This document shows, in pieces, positions 1-10,711 of a stretch of DNA of 64,000 nt; within the stretch, counting starts at the first letter, position 1, and each line of letters opens with the position of its first letter. A program made the translations under genes and the position numbers. This DNA comes from Trichopria drosophilae (Eukaryota > Arthropoda > Insecta > Hymenoptera > Diapriidae). Under the pieces are notes generated by a model. The model had not been told where the DNA came from and ran no database searches. It worked only from the letters and a program-made list of their open reading frames with translations. The stretch covers positions 104,221,001-104,285,000 of the forward strand of contig CM059584.1 in the NCBI GenBank assembly GCA_030407085.1, in the 5' to 3' direction.

Positions 1-467
1 TCCCACATTGTTGTTGCATTTTAACAATATTTTCGCCTTACTTCTTATTTAATTAATTCTTTAATTCATACAATCAATCTATTCATGAAGTAAATATTAA
101 AATTTCAAATCTTTAAAGTGTGAGAAGAATTTATTCTGAAACAGTTCTTTTCTTAACTTTAGTTAGTTAGTTTTCTATATTAATTGTACAATGTACATCA
201 TAGAAAATCACAATAATATAAAACAATAATCGCAATATATTAATCATAATGCGGAAGAAAAACGGACAGGAGAAAAAAAAAAGTTTTCTTTTTTCTGCTC
301 TAACTCGAAAAATATTGATTTTAGGTTATGGTCGTTCAGAGATAAATTATTGTAGGGCTTGAAAAGAGCTATAAAAAAAGAGATCACATGTTTAATAGCG
401 ATCATGACCACCAGTTGTTATGTCTCATAAAAATTCGAGGAATAATATTAAAATTCGTGAGAAATAA
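1..467. other. AT-rich intergenic DNA
   Basis: No open frame, repeat or RNA-like structure that I can support is visible here. The sequence is AT-rich with poly-A and poly-T runs. Confidence 0.6.
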
Positions 468-574
468 CCCAGCAAACACAAAAGTAACACTTATGTAACA
501 TCTATGTAACTTTTATATAACAATGTAACCATTACGTAAATGTTACGTAATTGTTACTTTCTGTGTTTGCAGGG
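468..574. mobile_element. 107 bp palindromic MITE with CCCAGCAAACACA ends
   Basis: The left end reads CCCAGCAAACACA followed by AAAGTAAC. The reverse complement of the right end (553-574) matches it over about 21 bases, with one substitution and one inserted base. The interior is built from repeated GTAAC/GTTAC words (ATGTAAC, TACGTAA), so the whole unit folds on itself. It is too short to code for anything. A fragment with the same right end is seen near 45527-45580. I infer a hairpin-type MITE. No target duplication is obvious, so the superfamily is unknown. Confidence 0.65.
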
Positions 575-1220
575 AAGCTTTTTTTGAAACTCTAAAAAAG
601 TATATTGGAATTCAAAAATTAAATATTTTCGGCAATCCAATGAAATGTACCCCATATTTTCAAAATCAAAATGGCGGATAAAAATTTAAAAATTATTTGA
701 TTCTGACAATATTGGGTACTCAAGGATTTTTTGGGTCGTTGATTGTTACTCCGCACTTTCACTTATCAAAATTGAAAGGAGGATGCCCATGGGCATAGGT
801 GGTTTTGTGCCCGAGGATGTAACCGCTGAAACTACCTAAATCGGACAGAGTGTGATGAGATATAACTCATCCCAAATTCGATTGTCTTATCAGGCGGGAA
901 AATTAAAAAAATCGTTGTTGAAATCGCGGATTTTACGTAGGAAAATGTAGTAATGTAAGTAGTAACAGCAAATCCGTTACAAACAAATGATGATACTGAC
1001 TGTTACTACTTAGGACAAAAAAAATATATATATATATATAGTAGCATTAGTGGTATTACTAATAGAGAAATAGTCCACAATAGACATATACGTAGACGTT
1101 TGGATGTCAGTGGCTTCAATTTGTTGGTAAGGTAAACTAAGAAATGAAATTACAATTTATACATTGTTGAATATATCTAAGCCTTACAATATTTTATGAA
1201 TTTGATTTGTAATTTGAATA
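575..1220. other. AT-rich DNA with a degraded copy of a dispersed motif
   Basis: There is no gene. At about 600-740, read on the minus strand, are the words AATCAACGACCC and ATCCGCCATTTTGATTTTG. Both recur in the repeats at 1233-1430, 42361-42440 and 52083-52170. The remainder is unremarkable apart from the AT run at 1024-1040. Confidence 0.45.
1024..1040. repeat. (AT)n microsatellite
   Basis: About eight uninterrupted AT dinucleotides. Confidence 0.85.
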
Positions 1221-1232
1221 CTGCGTTTATTT

Positions 1233-1430
1233 CGGATCCTCCAATTTGAATTTTGAAAATATTAAGTCAAATTCGTAATCAGCAACCTTGAAACTCCCCG
1301 AGTACTCAATATCGTTTCAGACAAATAGTTTTTTGACATTTTTATCTACCATATTGGATCCGCTATTTTAATTTTACAAGTCTAAGGCTGGATTCGTAAT
1401 CAGCGACCCTGAAAACTTCCAAGTGACCAA
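1233..1430 (+). repeat. Two diverged tandem copies of a dispersed motif
   Basis: Two units start about 120 bp apart (near 1233 and 1352). Each has GGATCC, then CCAATTTGAATTTT or GCTATTTTAATTTT, then ATTCGTAATCAGC followed by ACC, TGAAA and CC. Related words occur at 600-740 (minus), 42361-42440 (minus) and within the palindrome at 51539-52594. I read this as an old dispersed repeat; no coding content. Confidence 0.5.
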
Positions 1431-2084
1431 TGTCGTCCTTATTGAGCAACGATTTAGTTTCTCCATACATTTTTACTGAAAAAACACAATTGTTTACAAC
1501 TTCCTAGCTAATGGAAACAATTAAACATGAAGTTTTTGAAAAACAAAAAAGGTGGCATGCTCAGCATGGGTTAATTTATTAGAAAAGATAATTTTTAATG
1601 TAATGCAATTTGTGCAAGTACTCAAAACCACCATAACCATTGCCAGATTGTGGTTCTTCTAAACCAATAAAACGCATTTTATTAAAATGTGAAATTAATA
1701 TGATTGAAAAAGATGAATACTTTTGTATTCTTTGTAGATTATAATGAACACAAATGCAGTATTTTAGTTTATGTATAAACCTAGTATTTAGGCACTGCAA
1801 TGCGACTACACTACATTGCAAGTGCAATATGATTCTTGCAATGTGAGATGTATCAACGGTATCGAGTTTAAACTTGCATACTGTATATCATGGAAAATCA
1901 AGCTTGATGCTTGTGGCTTGTTATGGTTTGTGTGTGATTGATACGTGAATCCCGTAATTTCGTACCTTTTTGGGGTATTGCAATAAAATAACATTACCAT
2001 ATTTATTATATTTTGCCAATCCAGTTTAACTTATAAAATCTGTTTAAAAAATAAATAAAGTTGGCCAATAACAATTGTATAAAA
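1431..2084. other. AT-rich intergenic DNA
   Basis: The only open frames are two short minus-strand ones (82 and 64 codons), with no recognisable domain and AT-driven composition. I treat them as chance frames. Confidence 0.5.
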
Positions 2085-2880
2085 TAAATAAATGGTTCTA
2101 TAACAAATTTGTGAAGTATTAGTTAGTATATTTTTATAAAATTTTATAACATTTGAACATTTATTGCGTTTTGCATAAAGCTTCTAAATATATTTCTATA
2201 TATAAAGAAATTATGAATTTATTAGGAAATAAATTAGAAATACCAATATATGATTTGTAACATTTTATTTTGTTTTCATACAAAATGGTAAATAAAAATA
2301 TAAATAACGAGTGAAATTACGTCGAGAAATTAAGAGCATACTCAAATGAGTGCGAAATTGAATTTTGTGCATTGAGATACAGGCTACATATTTTTGACCA
2401 AAACTTAATAAAATTTGTATAACAATATAAACACTTTATAAAAATTCCATAAAGTATTTATAGAATTATTTCTATACGAACACTTTATAAAGATTTTATA
2501 AAGATTGTATAAACCTTTATCAAATTTCTTTATCTGGAGCAGGTAAAATTGAGAAATTTATATAATCTTTATATAGAAATAATTCTATAAATACTTTATG
2601 CAATTATTCAGCATTCCTTCTTTATTTTTTTTTGTATTTACTTATGTTTACCATTTTGTATGAAAAGAAATAAAATTTTACAAATGAAGTCTTGTTATTT
2701 CTGATTTATTTCGCAATTAATTCATCATTTCTTTTTATAAAAATTGATTCAAGAGATTTGTGCAAGAAGCAATAAATATTCAAATTGTGTAACAATTTTA
2801 TAAAATGCTTATGAAAATATACTAACTTTGTAAATACTTCATAAATTTGTTATAGAACCATTTATTTATAAAAGTTTCAT
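2085..2880. repeat. Large imperfect palindrome (fold-back repeat)
   Basis: The left arm starts ATAAATAAATGGTTCTATAA. The right arm ends with its reverse complement (TTATAGAACCATTTATTTAT) near 2850-2880. Matching continues inward: TTCATACAAAATGGTAAA near 2277 is mirrored near 2645, and AAAGTATTTATAGAATTATT near 2453 is mirrored near 2580. The centre is near 2520. The arms differ by many substitutions and small indels, so this is an old insertion. The true ends are uncertain because weaker similarity extends outward to about 2030 and 2940. There is no coding capacity. Confidence 0.65.
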
Positions 2881-5117
2881 ACATTTTGTATACACTAAAT
2901 TTATCAAAATGTTATACAATATTTATGAAACATTTCGATCTGGGGAATTATAGTTTCAAGTATTATTCCTAACAGATATTTTCAACTGTTACAGTCATTT
3001 CTTGCGAGATTTCTTAAAGATTTGAATGTCCTGTTTTGAGTAGTGTAAATTTAATATTCTGAATAATTCATAATTTCCTTTATATGAATGAAAAATCAGC
3101 TCGATTTGATAGAAATATATATAATAAAAAATATAAATTAAACCAGTAAAAATTTTACAATAATTGTTATATGGATATAACGAAATTATCATGTGATCAT
3201 TAAAGCTATCAACATACATAATCCAATAGGCATGGTTTTATTTTATGCGAGTTATTTTCTAATGTTAATAGTGGAATCGACAAAATTTTGAAATTATGAT
3301 TTTGGAGATTTCCTCTTGGCATTCAAAGGATTATGCAAGTAATTGGATGATATTAGGTACTGATAGAAATAGTCTCATTACAACAATAACTGAACAGCAA
3401 CAGCACAGATGTATGGAAATTTTACCATATTTTGAAAAATACCGTGTTTGTTCTGAAATTTTCCAATATTAAACGAAAAGTAACATTTGTTTTCATAAAA
3501 GCGTAGGAATGGAAATTTGATAAAATCTGTGTTTTGGCATATTTTTTTGGGAACCACTAGGCGACGTATCAATACATAAATAATTTTAAAATGTGTATAT
3601 TTTTTATCGTTTTTTTACAGCAATAGTTTTTAAAACAAATATTTTTACGAAATTCAAGATGAAGGATTCCATATGTCTTCGGGGTTGCTGAATACATTCA
3701 AATATGCAAATACAATTTCGAATTTCGAAATTTGAAATTTTAAGTGTATTATCTCTTTCCGTTCATTAATGAAATGAAATTTCACTTAAGGTGAATTTTT
3801 TCACATAGGCAAAATTATTCCATATACTTTCCAATCAGTAAATTGAACCACTAAGAAAAATTACAAAATATATGAATGTACAAAAAAAAATTTTCAGTTT
3901 TGTCCTCCTCCACGCGGTGACAATCGGGCAGAATATCCGATATGAGTACTTTCTGTCTTATTTAATAAGAAACAATTATATCTCCTTAAGATATCCGCGA
4001 TATTGGACCGCTAACTTAAATTTCGTAATTTAGACAAGGGATCATATTCACAGACCCTAAAAACCTCCTATACGATATTCACGCCTCTGAAGCACGAGAA
4101 AGTAAAAATACATAAATAGAGAAAAAAAGTATTGAAAAATCCGTATTTATGCCAGTTCTTTTTTAAATACAGTTTTTTTTCAACGGCAATTGATAGAGCT
4201 ACCTCAAAAACATAACATATGAGGATGGTCTTAGATGAACTTTACATTTTGCGAATACAGTTAACAATCAAAGTCAACTTCGAAAATTGGTACACATAGG
4301 CCGATTAGGGTTAAGATAACAATCTATTTTGTGAATGAAAATTGTATAAATTTTCTATTATAACTAGTATTGAAAAATGACTACACTAGTACAAAAAGAA
4401 ACAATATTTAGAACAATTATCATATCAGGTATGGATTAATAACTTCCGTTGCGAAAATCACAAATACCGATATTTCTTACCACCGCAATGTTTAGTTATA
4501 TATCACAATTAATTCGTAAAAAATGACTGAATCCTGGTTGCAACTTCAAGAGTGTTTCATTCCAATTACCTTAATTATTGATAGTAATACTAGAGACTAT
4601 GAATTAAAAAAAATGGAACACATAGAATCATACACTACTTTCGGAAGATGTTCGTAGCATTACTTAAAACATTGTGTTACTTGTCTACATCTCCAGATCA
4701 CATTATTTAGACATGCAATAATAACTTAAATGTAGATGGAATCGGTGCATCAATTTCAAAAGAATATGGCAGGATAATAATTGAAACGTAGCGTGTGATC
4801 TTGAGAATATATCTTTTAAGAAATAAAGCAGGTTGAAAAAACATAATTAAGACTAAGATTATAACTAAGATTGTATCTAAATTAACACTAAATTATTTAA
4901 CGTGGAGTTTTTACATTTAGCTTGAGACAATTCAGAGCATTTCTAGCACAGTTTAATAAGATGATCATTAAATGTGTCTGGTACGTTTATGCTGTATATG
5001 AAGTATCAAAGTATAAATATTGTTATCTTGATTTAGGAACATTGTGACTAATATTATGATTTCAGTTCTAGATAAATAATGCAGATATTTTATCTTTTAT
5101 GAAAATTACTTTGTAAT
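2881..5117. other. AT-rich intergenic DNA
   Basis: Two minus-strand frames (74 codons at 2995-3219 and 64 at 3378-3572) have no recognisable motif or coding-like composition. A faint further copy of the dispersed motif (ATTGGACCGCTAAC, then ACAGACCCTAAAAACC) lies at about 4005-4065. Nothing else is supported. Confidence 0.45.
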
Positions 5118-5322
5118 TTGGGTGCATATGGAAACAGCAACAAACCAAAAAGCCGACAGGTAATAAAACCGACAGTCGTAAAGCCGAGAGTCGAAAAGCC
5201 AATATCAAAAAAGCCGATACATAACACAACAAACACATGGACAAGCGGCTCGTCATTTTTTGAAGTATCGGTTCTTTTAACTGTCGACTTTTTGTTTTGA
5301 CAGTTTTCCGACCCGCACCCGA
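5118..5322. mobile_element. Small fold-back element with GGGTGC ends
   Basis: It starts TTGGGTGC and ends GCACCCGA. Inside are repeated blocks of the type AAAAAGCCGACAG on the left and CTGTCGACTTTTTG on the right, so the halves can pair (AAAAAGCCGATAC with GTATCGGTTCTTTT). A second, left-truncated copy lies at about 28725-28860 and shares ATTTTTTGAAGTRTCGGTT and CTGTCGACTTTTTG with a GCACCC end. The 60-codon plus-strand frame across it is a by-product of the repeat. Confidence 0.55.
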
Positions 5323-5426
5323 TAATTTAATTATTTCATTTATATTATCTTTGCCAACTACCTGAAGTACCAACTACCTCAGTGAAATTACATTGTAAAT
5401 TTGCTTTAGAAACTTTGTTAAATGCA

Positions 5427-5576
5427 AGGTCAAACGTAAGGTCAAGCGCTTAAACAATCACCTTATCACTTCTAATCACTTAGAAAATTTGTGGAATAAA
5501 TGTCATTATCATATAAGAATGACCGACATAAACTACCAAAATAGCATTCTGTTATTTCAAGGTCATTTAAAGGTCA
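5427..5576 (+). promoter_or_regulatory. Cluster of four AGGTCA nuclear-receptor half-sites
   Basis: AGGTCA occurs at 5427-5432, 5439-5444, 5560-5565 and 5571-5576, all in the same orientation. The first pair is a direct repeat with 6 bp spacing, the second a direct repeat with 5 bp spacing. The third site extends to TCAAGGTCA, the known FTZ-F1/ERR-type monomer site. Four sites in 150 bp of AT-rich DNA is notable. Binding is inference, and no gene start is visible nearby. Confidence 0.3.
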
Positions 5577-6400
5577 GAGTTAAAATGCTACTAAATGTTG
5601 GTGGACTTCAATATTGGATTGGTACTCCATCTCGAGCACTTCAAAAAAGAAATTCCATTTTCGATAATTGATATGAAAGTAATCATATTTATTGAATAGT
5701 CTAACTAAAATGTTAAAAGTTTAAAGAAGAAGTAGTTAGCAAGAGTATTGATGACTTTTAGTCAATTTTCTTTTTTATTTTCAATAAAGTGAACATTTTT
5801 TAGAGACAAAATAAAATGACTCTTATGCATCATTAAATTTAATATTTTCTGGAGCACTTGATTAACTATGAACAGAAAATATTAATTCATATACTTCAGT
5901 ACAAGTGCAACCAGTGTAAAGTAACGCAGAACTCGAAGACATAACGTAAAATATACAATATTTACATTGAGCTCATAACCTTAAAATTTGCATACAAGAT
6001 GATATCTAGAGATGCAAAATTTATCACACATTTCCTATACAGCAAATCTTCCTGAGTCTCTTTTATAGTCCTGTTAATATTTTCGGGACATACCGAGGAC
6101 CCAGGACGCTTTGAGGGTTAACACAAAAATAAAAGTGAACAGTTGGACATCACAAGGATATCCATCGACGGATAGGATGTATTTGTCTCTCTTTTTAATT
6201 AAAAATAATTAATTAAGAAACTTTTCAAAATCTGACAAATTGAAATTTAAAAAAATTCTTCCGATATGTTCTAAAAATGTACAAAACTTCATAAATATTT
6301 GCAACATAGCACAGAACATTCTACACGTATTATCCTGAAGGCTTGTAAAACCAAGTCACTCTAGTTTGATATAAAATCTTAATAAATTTTTATTTAATCT
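5577..6400. other. AT-rich intergenic DNA
   Basis: No supported gene. A GACGCTTTGAGGGTTAA sequence near 6099-6117 resembles the TTAA-flanked end of a MITE, but no partner end was found. Confidence 0.4.
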
Positions 6401-8300
6401 TAGTACTATTCACACGAGGCCGTTAAAGGGACGACAATGAATGCCTTCCAAGAATCCGTCAAGTCTTCGAATATTAAAGTCCAAAAGTTGATGGCCACTA
6501 ATAATCGTAAACCAGTGTGTTTACAGCTAGAATACGCATCCCTTGCATGCGTGAAAGACGACCACCACACAGATATGCGAAGCAAGTACAGGTAAACGAC
6601 TGAAAAAAGTGAAGCAGACGATAGATGGTTCTTTTAGACAGAAACCAGATCTTGGTCCCACTACTACGTAGACCAAAATGTAATTCTAAACGAACGGTAT
6701 TTGCTTGAGGAACAGATGCATTTAAATTCCAATTAGCTGTAGCGACTGCTCATAAATCAAAGACGTACGTGGCTTGACCTTGACGGCAGAGAGTGCGGCA
6801 CATCCTTTACACTTTCCTTACAATCACGTCGTTACAGGTCGTTTTCGATCCATTTTGCATTTGTTGTTTGATTACATGTCGTTTATGTTCACCAGAATTT
6901 ATGCTTAAATTAAACAACTAATTATATTATTATCAATTTTTTATATTCACAAATTTTTTAATTTTATCGTCTTTTATGCACACAACTAGTTGATTTAGAC
7001 ATGTGGAGATGTTCAGGTTTGGTTGGACAGGTTGGGATGATGATGACATCTAACGACCATCGGCTGAAGTCATGCTCATTTTTCATCCGCAATCATCCCG
7101 TGTCATTCATCACCATTCATTGGCCATGATGTTCCGTGATTCTCCATCGTCGTCATCGCCATCACCGACCACAGAAGATTTTATTTAAATTGTAATCACG
7201 TAATTTCAACTACGGCTGATTGATCATTAGCTAAAGGTCACATAAATGTGTAGGGAAATATGTTTTACATCCTACCTAGAGTATAACTGTTGTTCACCTG
7301 TGAAGAATATACGAATTTGCGATTATTAAAACAAGAAACAATCACAACGGTGAAAAAATGTGGAAGTAATGTGAAGATATGCTCTATTTGAGATGCTTAT
7401 AAAACTATTCGTTTAGCAGACAATTTGAAAATTCCTAAGTTTTCACTCGATCGAATCCAATTGCCGCAATCGTCTTGAATTGGACAAGATAACGGAAGAA
7501 GATTGATCGGATAATGAGAACAAATGGACATCAGGAGTAACCGAATGGAATATCGAGAGCGATTTCACGTCAGGATTGGTCGAACTCTAATATTAAAAAG
7601 ATGGACAGGAAATCTCCAATGACAGAAGAGAAATTAACGACAGAACACTTGGACAGCGACATGTTGAAGATTCAAAGAGAAATTCTTTAGAAAGTATCAT
7701 CCAAAATGACCACTTGTTATTACAATGAACAGTTTTTTATTTCGAGTATACATTTTTAAAACAATGATTACTTTTGTAGTAAACTTTCTAATTTTTCTTC
7801 AAACATACAGAATGGACGAAGGGTATAAAATAATTCATGGATGAATGAGAATCTTGAATCTCAAGGCGAACTGCGATGAAATTCCGTTGTTGTTTATTAC
7901 TTTTTCTGGGCATTTTCATACGTCAGAAAAAAAAGTATCGAATTATGTCGAATAATTGAAGGCATTCGAAGCAATACCGCCAGTCCTTCGAATGCTGCTG
8001 TTTATTCATACGTGATCGAGTGTGAGCATTAAACTTGACGGAATGCCGCGATGCCATTACGAGTTGAAATAGCCGTGGAATCATAAAATAAAATCAGCAT
8101 GGCCGACGAAACCTCGAGGCAAGGAGTGGGCTATGCTCCAGCAATCAGAGGCGCAAAGGCCTTTACTCGTTAAAGCACAGGGCTAGGAGACTCACCCATA
8201 AACATTGTAATTAATAACCTCGATAACGTGCCCGGAATTCGTTGGATTTTTTAACACGCGCTTGCGCGTTAATGTCCCTGAATGCATATCTCTGAAATTA
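6401..8300. other. GC-richer region without a convincing gene
   Basis: Base composition is closer to balanced than the surroundings, with ATG/CATC-rich simple stretches at about 7035-7170 and a TGACCTTGA (reverse of TCAAGGTCA) near 6776. Reading frames are short. A 27-codon plus-strand frame at 7876 starts Met-Lys-Phe-Arg-Cys-Cys with leucines like a signal peptide, but it lacks a good splice donor. The region could be regulatory or hold untranslated exons; I cannot tell. Confidence 0.3.
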
Positions 8301-9107
8301 ATTTACGCTTGTTGTGATGTATCAAAAGTTGGTATTTATTAAAAATAATTTTCTGAAAGGTTTCCAAATCAAGAGACTTATATCTCACTTGTATGCTCTA
8401 TGTACATGGGTATGCGTACTATCGTTTGCTTGGATTGAATTCTCTGTGGAATTTGAATAATCGGTATTTGCCGTTAGTTAATAGGAGTGTTCGGAATTCA
8501 GTGTTAGTTGCCAGGGTACAAAGTGAGTGTCGTTGCTTTTTCCAGCAAGTGACATGTCTTTCAAGCGATGCAGTTGGGTGAGATTACCAAGCAGCACTGG
8601 ACGTCGAATTTACCTCCATGTTATGTGTCTTGTGTGAAAAAATGAGATCTATTATACTTTCACAGATAATCTGGATATCATACATTACTTGTTTATAATC
8701 AAGATATTGTTTATACTCTAAAGATTTTACAGTAATAATCCACTGGCAGGTCTCCTTGTAGACAGATGTCACAGTTTTATAAAGTGAAATTTCGAAGCAA
8801 TAATATTAATGAAGTTATTTTTATTCATTATTCTAATCGTGAAATGAACGCTGTATACAATTCGCTGGGCTGCGTGAATATTTAATATACTCATTTTCGT
8901 ACTTATTTATGGATTAATTTGGTTACAAATATCTATTTATACGATCGGAGGAAAGATGAAAAAGAAGGAATTAATTGTGTTTTGCCACTTGCGGGAATGA
9001 TACCACACATGATGCACGTGCGCCACCCTACGGTGAGCGTTCTACATGTTAGCTTCTACAGAACTTTTAGCAGAATCTTTCCACGACACTCTAATCCTCG
9101 GCCAATA
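8301..9107. other. Intergenic DNA
   Basis: Short open frames on both strands (about 62-64 codons) carry no recognisable motif. No repeat or RNA gene is supported. Confidence 0.4.
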
Positions 9108-9369
9108 CAGTAGAGTCCCGGTATATTTACCCACTCAGTTCTTCGTCCTCCCCTCCCGCCTCGTTATATTGACCAAAAGAAGGGGAGCGGCGCTTCTCCC
9201 ACTCCTCTCAATCGGGTTATGTTCGTTATGGCACAACAGGCCCGATCTTGAGGCCACATTCCGCATGGTGGGAGAAAAGAGAGCGGCGACAGGTAAATAT
9301 AACTAGACGGAATCGCGTAAAAATGCTGGGACATATATAGTGAGACGCAATTATACCGGGACTCTATTG
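9108..9369 (+). mobile_element. MITE with CAGTAGAGTCCCGGTATA ends, copy 1 (intact)
   Basis: The element starts CAGTAGAGTCCCGGTATA and ends with TATACCGGGACTCTATTG, an inverted repeat with one mismatch. It is flanked on both sides by TA (9106-9107 and 9370-9371), the target duplication of the Tc1/mariner/pogo superfamily. CAGT-starting ends are typical of the pogo/Tigger branch. The 262 bp interior is GC-rich and has no transposase. Open frames across it are artefacts of the repeat. Further copies are at 34451, 34962 and 44220. Confidence 0.8.
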
Positions 9370-9371
9370 TA

Positions 9372-10660
9372 GTTCGATCAAAAATGGTCGCGAAGACTGT
9401 CAAAAGGAGGCCTTTCAGTTTACTGAAAGTGACTTTACTTTTTTAAAACAATGGTTAAAATTGTTAAATTATCTCTTACAAATTGTTTTGAATGTTATAT
9501 TAAATACTTAGTATTAAACACGTATAAGAAGAATTACAATTGTTTTTCTTTCCAAAAATTGATAGTTTTTGAAAAAAAAGTCCTAAAGTTAAATATTTGA
9601 AATTCTTTTTCTCTAAAACAAACAACGTTTTGAAAACAATTTCAAAGAACAAAAGATATTTAGAATGCATCAAAGGAATATACCAACAATTTTTTAGAAT
9701 GTTTCGTAAATAATTTAGATAACAAATTTCTCAAATTATTATCAAAAAAATCTGAAAAAATACTTTTTAAAAGTCCGTAGTTTTTTAGTCAGAACGTTCC
9801 CTAATTTTTCAAAGAAATTTTCATCTGAGCATGCCATTGTGAAGCCGCTATTTCGGATTTTCAACCGTGCCTACAGTAATTTTATAGTATACGTCATTAT
9901 GCCACCAGATCCAAATGCAAATTTCGATTGGATAACGTCTGTATATAAGAAATTGAGTATTTTTATTCGAGAGAACAAGATTTTTTGCAGGTTTCTAGCG
10001 TTCAAGTCGCCATTTTGGAAAAAGTGGTGAATATAATCGAAAATGGATTGCTGATTTATAAAGCGCACACTCGAAAACAATAAGATAATTATGGCTAAAT
10101 AAATTTATTTACGCATTGCACGAAAACAAATTGGATGAAAATCTTCAATATTTTATGCCATCCTGGGCATTAACGGGTTAAACAAACAGTAAAACAAAAG
10201 CGTAAAAAATAGACTGTAGGGCATATGATCAGTCGAAAGATGCCAGGTTCGAGTCTCGGCGCAGCGAATCTTCGAAGTTTGGTCCTTGGTTTTTTTCAAA
10301 AATAAAAAAATACAAAAACTTCGCCATTGTGACAAATGTTTTCCAACAATTTGCAAATATCCCTGAATCGTGCATATGAGTTTTTTAATTCACAAGTAAA
10401 TTGTAAATAAAATCAAAACCTATTCATGTATATTCCATCTTCGTTTATTGTAAAGCAATTTTTATAGATTATTGTTAATTATAAAATACTATAACATTCA
10501 TAAAAATGTCTCTTATAACAATATTGTAGATAAAAATACGTATAAATACAACAACAAAATTGTATAGGTATTTTATTATATCTGTATTGCGACTTTTGAA
10601 TTTAAATATAAATATATGAACAATATAAGGTTATCTTGTGTAATCATTTACGCAGAAGCC
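9372..10660. other. AT-rich intergenic DNA
   Basis: No gene. At about 10240-10265 the words AGGTTCGAGTCTCGGC resemble a tRNA B box, but no A box or cloverleaf could be drawn. A TTAACGGGTTAA sequence near 10169-10181 resembles a MITE end. Short open frames look like chance. Confidence 0.4.
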
Positions 10661-10664
10661 TGAT

Positions 10665-10711
10665 ACTTGTGAGAATATCCGACTGTAGCGCATCTATTGT
10701 GTAGTTTCAGA
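10665..10711 (+). repeat. Dispersed motif CGACTGTAGCGCATCTATTG, copy 1
   Basis: Reads ACTTGTGAGAATATCC, then GACTGTAGCGCATCTATTG, then TGTAGTTTC. Reverse-oriented relatives lie at 46461-46510 and 49021-49069, preserving the order TTGYRAGAATAT, CGAC, TAGMGCATCT, TTGAG. The flanks differ, so this is a short conserved piece of a dispersed repeat. Confidence 0.5.

Noticed and set aside
7876..7959. Short frame starting like a signal peptide
   Set aside because: Only 27 codons, no credible splice donor and no downstream exon identified.
9046..9403. Open frames of 79-86 codons on both strands
   Set aside because: They sit in the CAGTAGAGTCCCGG MITE and are not conserved as frames in the other copies.
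10236..10275. tRNA-like B box (AGGTTCGAGTCTCGGC)
   Set aside because: No matching A box, acceptor stem or anticodon arm could be assembled.
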